Source of the DNA: Tubulanus polymorphus
Taxonomy: Eukaryota > Nemertea > Palaeonemertea > Tubulaniformes > Tubulanidae
DNA: 64,000 nt
Assembly (NCBI RefSeq): GCF_964204645.1
Contig: NC_134030.1
Span: 2,767,855 to 2,831,854, forward strand
Reading direction: 5' to 3'
This document shows, piece after piece, positions 57,284 to 64,000 of the stretch. The notes beneath the pieces were generated by a model. It was given only the letters and a program-made list of their open reading frames with translations, did no database searches and had not been told where the DNA came from. The position numbers and the translations under genes were made by a program. How positions within the stretch are numbered: position 1 is the stretch's first letter; every line of letters starts with the position of its first letter.

Positions 57284-60200
57284 TCACTCTTTTAGTTTCA
57301 TAGACGAGACGATAGCGGTTAATTCCTCGGTTAATGTTTCGTATCTGTAAGCTATTCGTACGTCTGGAACGTTCGTTCTCTGTATGTCGTTACCCGCGAT
57401 ACCTTCATTCGTGTAATTTGGACCGATCCAATGCTGTTTTACCTATCAATTAATGAGACATACCGGTACATTTTTCACCTTCAAAATTAAACACATGTTT
57501 AACATATTTTTCAAAAGATTCTCGAAAGGAGCGGGCACGTAATTCTAAAAGGACATCAAAATTTTCAGTTCCCTCCCATGGATGCTTAGTACTTTATGAA
57601 TGACCTCAAAATTGCGCTTGTTGAAAAATCTTAAATTTAATTGTTCGTTTTTTACCCTCCTTCAATCTCTGTATTACAGCCTGTCATATGCTTTCCGTGA
57701 AATATATTTGAACTTGAACTTCAAGAAGAATAAATTGTCGTACCTCGTGTTCAAATCCACTCATTAAAACACTGTTACGTGCAAGTTCACTCATATCAGT
57801 CGGGGTTAGTTTCCATACTTGAGCGGCTATACTGTACTCTTCCATTAGAGGTTCCTGAAATTACATACATTCATCATCAGTATTTAGTTTTGCTATCAGG
57901 ATCAGGGTGGATTTAGAAGGTAGCACAGATTAGACAAGAAGATACACAATATGATGGTAACGAGAGAAATCCCACAATAACGAAACCAAGATCGAAAAAT
58001 TCTATATCAGAATGATTATATTTGAGGAGCGACGTTTCGGCTAACAACTGTTAGCCATCATCGGGCAGTACACCTGATGATGGCAGTTGTTAGCCGAAAC
58101 GTCGCTCCTCAAATACAATCATTCTGATATAGAATTTTTCAATTTTGGCTTTGTTATTGTGGGATTTCTCTCGGTAGCACAGATGCATGTACTACCTAAA
58201 TACTTTACTTAGAAATTCATTTGTATATTATTGAATATAGATTTATAAGATATAGAATTACTGATGTTGTGTGCAGATCAAAAACTTTAAATCAGTCCTT
58301 GTATAATTTTAATTCACTTACCAAATTAAAGGAAACTTAATAAGTCCCCTTATTAGTGCATTAGTTAACGTTGGCTAATTTATTGGAATTGGTTTTAGTG
58401 TTACTTTAGCAATCAAAAACTTTAAAGCAGTCCTAGAGTAATTAGCTAGAATTAGTTCACTTTGTCTAATTAATTTGAAGTAAATATCTGTGTTACTTTA
58501 AGATTAAAAAGATTTAATTTGGGGGGCAATTGTCCGGGTTGCAGTTGTCCGGGGGCAATTGTCCTGATACCTGTAGAAACAGATATTTACCTTAGTGAAA
58601 TGAAACTGTAACGGATCGTCAGTAGATAGAGATACTAGTAACCCTCGCGCGAGATATTCCGGCAACGGATTACGATGATAGTTGAGAAACAATGAGTTAT
58701 TACTGAGCGGCGACATGGCCATTCCAACTTGAGCGAGATAATATAAATACTGTAAAACTGGCACCTGAAACATACATCGTTTAACGATTAAATTCATACC
58801 GGTCGATTCAAGGAGCGTGTAACGAACACTAGATAAGGATACCTTTCTAAGTAGAAGTCCGTGTGAAATGTTTTCAGCCACCATAAATCCGGTCACTAGA
58901 TGATGCACTGGTCCGGCCTCACCGCAGTGAGGACGTAGATTTAATAGATTCATACCACGTTCCCTGTTAATTAAACACACAAAACCTTTAAAAATCTTCC
59001 AAGAATATATAGAGGTCGCTTACGTGATGTCTCCAACCAGTGCTGGACGCTTGCCACCCATAACAACAACATGATAAGATTATCAGGGGATTTACAACCA
59101 ATATGGCATCGTCAAGCCAAACGATCACATGCTGCAATATCTCAATTGATATGCAGTGACGTTGGAAGTGCAGCGACTACAGCGTCGAAAGCCACGGCAA
59201 TAATTTCCTGAATGATGTTTTTTTTTCATTCTATACCGTGCAGTTAGCTCAGTTGGTTGAGTGGAGGACTGGGAACTGAGAGGTCCCTAGTTCGAAACCA
59301 CCTCTGGGGTTGGCTGTCGAGACACATACATGGACTAAGCTCTGCTAACTTAGTCAGGTTGTGAGCCATAACAACCTATAAAAAGGCCCTGGCCGTCTCT
59401 TAAGACCCACTAGGGTTACACTGTAACTAATTGCAGTTGGGACGTACAACACTTTTAAAAACTTCTAAACGATACTATGTTCTTGACGAAATTGAAGTAA
59501 ATTCGCCGCAGCAATATAGTCAAAACCTGTCAAAAATCGAGAATTGGTCACAGCAATCAAAAATTGCTTCCAACGTGGCTCATATGAAGATAACTTACTT
59601 TCTGAAGTGATTCAATACGGTTAGATTCGCGTACATATAGAATATATAGTAAGCGTACGGTGGATTTTCATCGCTGGTCCAATTCTGCGGCAGAGGACTC
59701 GTTTTCTCGAACGAGGATAATTCAGGTTTTGATTCGTCGTCCACTGAATCCAAACCACTTACCTTCAAATATAGAATTAACATATTAATAGAGTTGTCGC
59801 TATTAAAGTGCAGCTCGAGTGGCCAAATTCTGACCAACCCTTATATTCAATTCGTACACTACGTATATCTGTGGTCGTATTGTGACGATAATATGTAGAA
59901 AATCCCAGACTGAATAATAACGGAAAATAATATAAAGTCTGAAAATGTTTCCTTGAACTGATAGTTTATTCAATGTTTCGACTATAATAATCATTGTCTA
60001 ATAGTCCTCTAATAGTCTTCTAACAGTCATCTTATTTGTATGAAATGACTGTGGGATTTTCTACATATTATCAATGTATACACACTTTGTGAACGGCCTC
60101 CTTTTCGAGGCATCGATATCTAAAACTCTCTTAACCCTTTCAGTGCTGACTAATTAATACCCTATAGTGCTGGAGATGATTTGAAAATTTTAAAAATTTC

Positions 60201-63200
60201 CGCCCTAGTGTGTTGAACAACGGGAATACCACTATAGTGCGTCTACACTGCGGTGCGGTGTATCGTTTGTTACTAGTATTTCACTATGTTTGACACGTGC
60301 TGCCATTTTTCCAGAGAGATAACGACTAATCACTAATTAAATCAATACACCGCAGTGCGGTGTACTAGCAATCACTATCACTGATTTATACACCGCACTG
60401 CGGTGTAGACGCACTGAAAGGGTAAATAACTTACGTGGCGTAGGAATTTGTGTAATTCAGGATGACTGCTCGGGTCGTTCGTCACCTCGAACAACGGTTT
60501 AAACAGATTGTCGATTAATTCTTCGAAGTTTTTGACGATTTTATTGCTTTTATAAACGTCGCTGAAAACACGAAAGAGAACGAAAAATTTTGATCAATCG
60601 CTGCCGTCATTTTTTAAGTCTCATATTTCTAATCGAGGTCGCGAATGAAATTACGTACTAAAGCCTAGGTACTTGAATAAGCCATCTGACATTATCGGAA
60701 TATACGTGATGTTCTATCGCCCATTTCGCCAGTTTGTCCCATTCATCTTTCGATCGTCCATAAATTGACAAACGCAGTTCAGCATTTTGATATTTGCTTT
60801 CTTCGAGATCGTTGAGTACTTCCTGAAAAAGAGCAGCGCATCTTTTTAGAAAACGTCCAAATATCGAACAGTCGAACAGGGTGGCGCCCTGACTATTCCC
60901 TGACATGCTAGTTGTTTTCCCTGACTTGATCCAATCTATTAACGCAGTCAAATATGTAAAACACAGAAATTGATTTTACGCGCGATCTAGAAATCTGAAC
61001 AAATTACCCAGACTTTTCCCTGATTTTCAGCTTTTGTACAAAATTCTTTTTAGAAAAGAAAATTCCCCGACTTTTTTGTTTGATTTTCAGGCAAAACTGG
61101 CTCCAACCTGTTGAATTATCAAACAAAATAGACTCGTACTTACTTTCATTACTTGAGCAAAATATTTGCCACCAACATGATTGTCGGTTTTCATGAACAC
61201 TTCCCTCAGCCTGCTCTCTCCGATCGGGTTGTATTTAGCGTTGAACTTGTCGAACCGATGAAATGTGTTTCTATCCTGTAACGAATTCAGTAAAATGTCA
61301 ACGAATAATGATACATTCAAGTGAACTTGGGGAGCTGCAGGATGTAGCTTAAGTCAAAAGTGTACGAGCGGCGTGTATAGTTAGGTAATAAAGGACGCGT
61401 ACTTCAAGACTGACTTATTAATACGGCACAGATTTTTAATGATGTCGCTGAATGGAAATAGATATAAATCTTACATTTGAAGGTCTTGTTGTTGATTATA
61501 GCATCGAGTTAAGCCTATACAGGACTCGTTTTACATTAAGACTCAATATGCAAAGCATACGCGATGCGAGCAACGATCATCTAAATTTGCTCTGATTTTT
61601 GCCTAACGTACATAATGAAAATTGCTTAATATAGTACGATAACCACACTCAAACGTGGTGAACAGATAATACGATAAAAACCCCAATATTTACAAATTAA
61701 AAGAAATCTAAAAACCTGACGATGATCTCTAGGGCGAGATCGAAACGTCGTGTTTTTACATCTAAGATTGTTTCAATAAATAAATTCTCGAATATAGATT
61801 TCTTTTAATTTGTAAGTAGTGGGCTTTTTATCGTATCTGCTTAATTTATTTTTTCAATATGTTGATACTTACGGCGTGAACGTCTAACATATCAACGCTG
61901 AGATCATACGCGGAAAGATTCATCTCATCAAACACTTGACTCAATGATAACTCTTTACCGGTCTGTTTATCTTTCACTGCCATATCATCGCAGTGAACTT
62001 TCAACATCTTCTTGATGAATCGTAGTAAATGTTTTTGATTCATCGCTGATGACGCGTGAATGTGAGTATCCACCTGAAAGAACATCGCTATAGATACTAT
62101 TGGTCCTCTAGTTTTATAGCTACTCTATACAGAAATCTTCTATTTGAGTAACACAGAACTAACACTGGCAACACTGAACTCTAATTGAGCTATCGACAAA
62201 GATGATACTAAAACTACCGGTATATATCTCACAGATTTGGGGATAGTTTTCTAGATGCAGTAGACTCTGCTTTAGTCAGTCGTAGCTCGAGTGCTGTAGA
62301 TATTTCACTAAGTTTGGAATCAGAGAACTGGGCGGTGTTGGGACTACTGTAAATATTTGACCAGATACTGAGTTCAGAAATAGGGAAATAGAGGACATTT
62401 TTAAACTGAAGAAGGGTGGTAGAAACCACCTTCGAAATATTTCCAGTATTTCTAAATAAACCTTTTAAATTCATTAAATAATTGTGGGATTTTATACTCA
62501 TTGTTTCATCACGGATAATTGTGATCTTACTGATACTGAGGTTTTTCGTGATAGATTTCGATAAAATACATCATCTTTAGCGGTGTGCCAAGTTAACCGG
62601 CACCGATTAAGGCGGAGTCTACTGTACTTAAATCTAATCAATTACTATTCACCTTTCTGATATTGTAGAAGTCTCTGTGTGGAACCTCTTTCTGTGCTGC
62701 TGATTCACGGAGCTCATTCAGTAATTGATGTAACTGAAACTTCGCTGACAGGTAACTTAATCTCCGATAGCAGAATGATTTCCTGTTGAGAAGAATAGAT
62801 ACTAATTCTGAGTTTTCCTGATACAATTCATATAAAGGCACATTGAAAATCATGTATGTGGGGTCCATTGCCTATGAGTCTATGAGTACGTTGCTTTATA
62901 GAGGCAAGGAATATGATGTAGTGAAGTTTTGCTACGTAGGATTTTCCCGATATTCAAGGACAATTCAGTCAGGAATTTCTCAAATTTAGCAGAGATATGA
63001 GGTCTTCAACAGGCCGGCCACTTTTATTTGCCTCGCTCTTTCCCTCGACTATTCCTTGACTTTTCTAAAGAAAAGAAAATTCCGTGACTCTTTCCTTGAT
63101 TTCCAGGTTAGTGCCCCCACCCTGATGGATATAGAGAAGTTTTCAAGGAACCCCGAGTCATCAGTCTAGAAAGAGAAATATTTCTGATTCGACTCACAGA

Positions 63201-63414
63201 GGACCGTCCGTTGTGAAAGCCAGCAGCAAATTCTGATCGATAATAAATGCGTTTCGATCGATGTACGGAAAATCGATCGGATCGTCTGCTGAGAGGGCAG
63301 CACCGTTCTCGTAAATACGATATATTCCATCTTTAATCTTCAGTTTGTAGCCGGCTGATTCCGGTAGATCGCAGTAGAACGGATCGTTCGTCGATGGAGC
63401 ATGTACTGGATGAT
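57284..63414 (-). CDS. AMPD2: AMP deaminase, AMPD2-like, 11 exons, 5' end outside the window
   Basis: Converts AMP to IMP in the purine nucleotide cycle; zinc enzyme of the cytosol. Exons in transcript order: 63198-63414, 62653-62782, 61873-62073, 61144-61275, 60659-60822, 60435-60561, 59599-59762, 58843-58963, 58591-58764, 57744-57854, 57284-57433; phases close throughout and leave 562 residues plus a split first codon. Metal and active-site motifs are [36 protein letters not shown] and [47 protein letters not shown] and [11 protein letters not shown] follow vertebrate AMPD2 more closely than AMPD1 or AMPD3. The first listed exon starts in phase 1, so N-terminal exons lie beyond 64000; none was found at 63415-64000. 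Confidence 0.95.
57961..58173. repeat. Fold-back element with two opposed hammerhead-like cores, AMPD intron
   Basis: Arms of about 95 bases are near-perfect complements with CGAGAGAAATCCCACAATAA at the end. On the plus strand CTGATGA (58074-58080), U, stem II (GGC/GCC) and GAAA (58096-58099) precede CGTCG. On the minus strand the left arm gives CCGATGA, U, a 7-bp stem II (GGCTAAC/GTTAGCC) and GAAACGTCG. A 12-base string GGTAGCACAGAT lies at 57919 and again right after the right arm, a possible target duplication with a ~30-base one-sided tail. Confidence 0.75.
59238..59450 (+). repeat. tRNA-derived SINE, AMPD intron
   Basis: TTAGCTCAGTTGGTTGAGTGG is a D-arm/box A and AGTTCGAAACC a weak box B at tRNA spacing, followed by a ~150-base body (GGTTGGCTGTCGAGACACAT, GTGAGCCATAACAACC, AAAAAGGCCCTGGCCGTCTC). 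Anticodon and acceptor arms do not pair, which excludes a functional tRNA. It is antisense to AMPD. Confidence 0.6.
59887..60072. repeat. Fold-back element, decayed hammerhead-like core, AMPD intron
   Basis: The ends GATAATATGTAGAAAATCCC and its exact complement bracket an interior with GTTTCCTTGAACTGATAGTT and GTTTCGACTATAATAAT. The layout matches the element at 1709. The minus-strand CTGANGA motif has been lost while TAGTCGAAACATTG remains. Confidence 0.6.
60131..60424. mobile_element. piggyBac-type MITE, copy 2 (inverted relative to copy 1), AMPD intron
   Basis: The left TTAACCCTTTCAGTGCTGAC corresponds to the right end of copy 1. The right end reads GCACTGAAAGGGTAAA, where TTAA seems mutated. 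Three TACACCGCA-type palindromes are present, one of them with a substitution. It ends about 10 bases from the splice donor of the AMPD exon at 60435-60561. Confidence 0.8.
61664..61840. repeat. Fold-back element with the best hammerhead-like core, AMPD intron
   Basis: The ends ACGATAAAAA and TTTTTATCGT, then ACAAATTAAAAGAAATCT and its complement, form the arms. The interior plus strand has CTGACGA (61716-61722), one U, a perfect 6-bp stem II (GATCTC/GAGATC), GAAA (61742-61745) and CGTCGTG. It is antisense to AMPD transcription. Confidence 0.75.
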
Positions 63415-64000
63415 CTGTAATCAAATATATTCAATCGTAATTACCACAAAAATCTTTTAATCGAATATTTTATCGCGCAAGTTTTTGCTTAATCAGCGAA
63501 AGCGTTAGTTTAGACAGCCGCATGCTTTCATCAGAGCGTAAAAAAAACAGTTTCAGAACATTATGAAAAATAACGTTTTTTTTGTTAGTTCATTAAAAAC
63601 AAAACGCTAATCGCTAGAAATAAAATGTGAGTTGCTGATGCTAGGTAGATGATTAAACAAGTTAACAAAGATATCCCGGGGCAGTTGCTCAAAAGTTTGT
63701 TAAAGCGACAATAATTACCAGAGTGACAATTTGAAAAGCGTTGTCACTATGGTGTTTTTTCACTTTCAAGCACTGGAACCCTAAAGTCACAGACAATATG
63801 TGTGTCACATCTAATATTTGTGATACATTACAAGTCACCATTATACAGGCTACGCAGCTGTCAATCCGCTGCCTGTAACCATCACTCTCAGACAACACTA
63901 TAACCGTATTTGATGGATGATTTTCTAATCCCAGCGAGGGCGAATCTAGGGTCTGATTTAGGGAATGGTGCACCCCCAAAATAGGGCATATTAAAAGGGC
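63415..64000. other. AMPD intron sequence to window edge
   Basis: No exon is recognised. A decayed copy of the GGGGCCAGTTGCTC MITE is at 63677-63773 (GGGGCAGTTGCTCAAAAGTT with a poor right end). The ORF on the minus strand at 63689-63979 has no family resemblance. Confidence 0.5.

Noticed and set aside
59238-59320. Functional tRNA gene
   Set aside because: Good D-arm but no anticodon or acceptor pairing, and a SINE body follows.

Overview
The window is a stretch of an intron-rich animal nuclear genome, AT-rich and dense in short mobile elements. Protein resemblance, a tandem pair of rhodopsin-like receptors and the repeat types suggest a lophotrochozoan, probably a mollusc; that placement is inference. 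No rRNA gene, intact tRNA gene, CRISPR array or bacterial-style operon was seen.

Layout. 1-11 kb holds no gene I can support; it carries a 530-bp purine-free tract, several palindromic elements and tRNA-like SINE heads. 11.2-14.6 kb has two tandemly duplicated single-exon seven-transmembrane receptors on the minus strand. 14.6-21.4 kb is non-coding apart from two doubtful small ORFs and includes a ~550-bp fold-back. 21.4-22.4 kb is an intronless type II membrane glycosyltransferase of the DXD (GT32, A4GALT/A4GNT-like) type. 22.5-32.3 kb is repeats (a G-rich purine minisatellite, a 71-bp satellite, palindromes). From 32.3 kb the window becomes housekeeping territory: RBBP9 (minus, 2 exons), enhancer of polycomb EPC (plus, 13 exons), DNA polymerase eta POLH (plus, 10 exons) and an AMPD2-like AMP deaminase (minus, 11 exons present, 5' end beyond the window). 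I rebuilt exon boundaries by hand from reading frame, GT/AG sites, codon phase and resemblance to the human proteins; every internal phase closes.

Relations. RBBP9 and EPC are head to head about 1.3 kb apart. POLH and AMPD converge. The genes have no shared pathway: RBBP9 is a serine hydrolase, EPC a NuA4/TIP60 scaffold, POLH a translesion polymerase, AMPD a purine nucleotide enzyme, and the glycosyltransferase acts in the Golgi.

Most interesting signals: (i) a family of fold-back elements carrying a hammerhead-ribozyme-like core (CTGANGA, stem II, GAAA), with at least four well-formed copies, likely related to Penelope-like retroelements; (ii) the receptor pair, nearly identical in the membrane core but strongly diverged in extracellular loops 2 and 3; (iii) an inverted pair of one MITE flanking EPC exons 2-5; (iv) piggyBac-type MITEs built around three perfect palindromes, one ending about 10 bp from an AMPD splice donor; (v) a MITE nested in a MITE of related ends.
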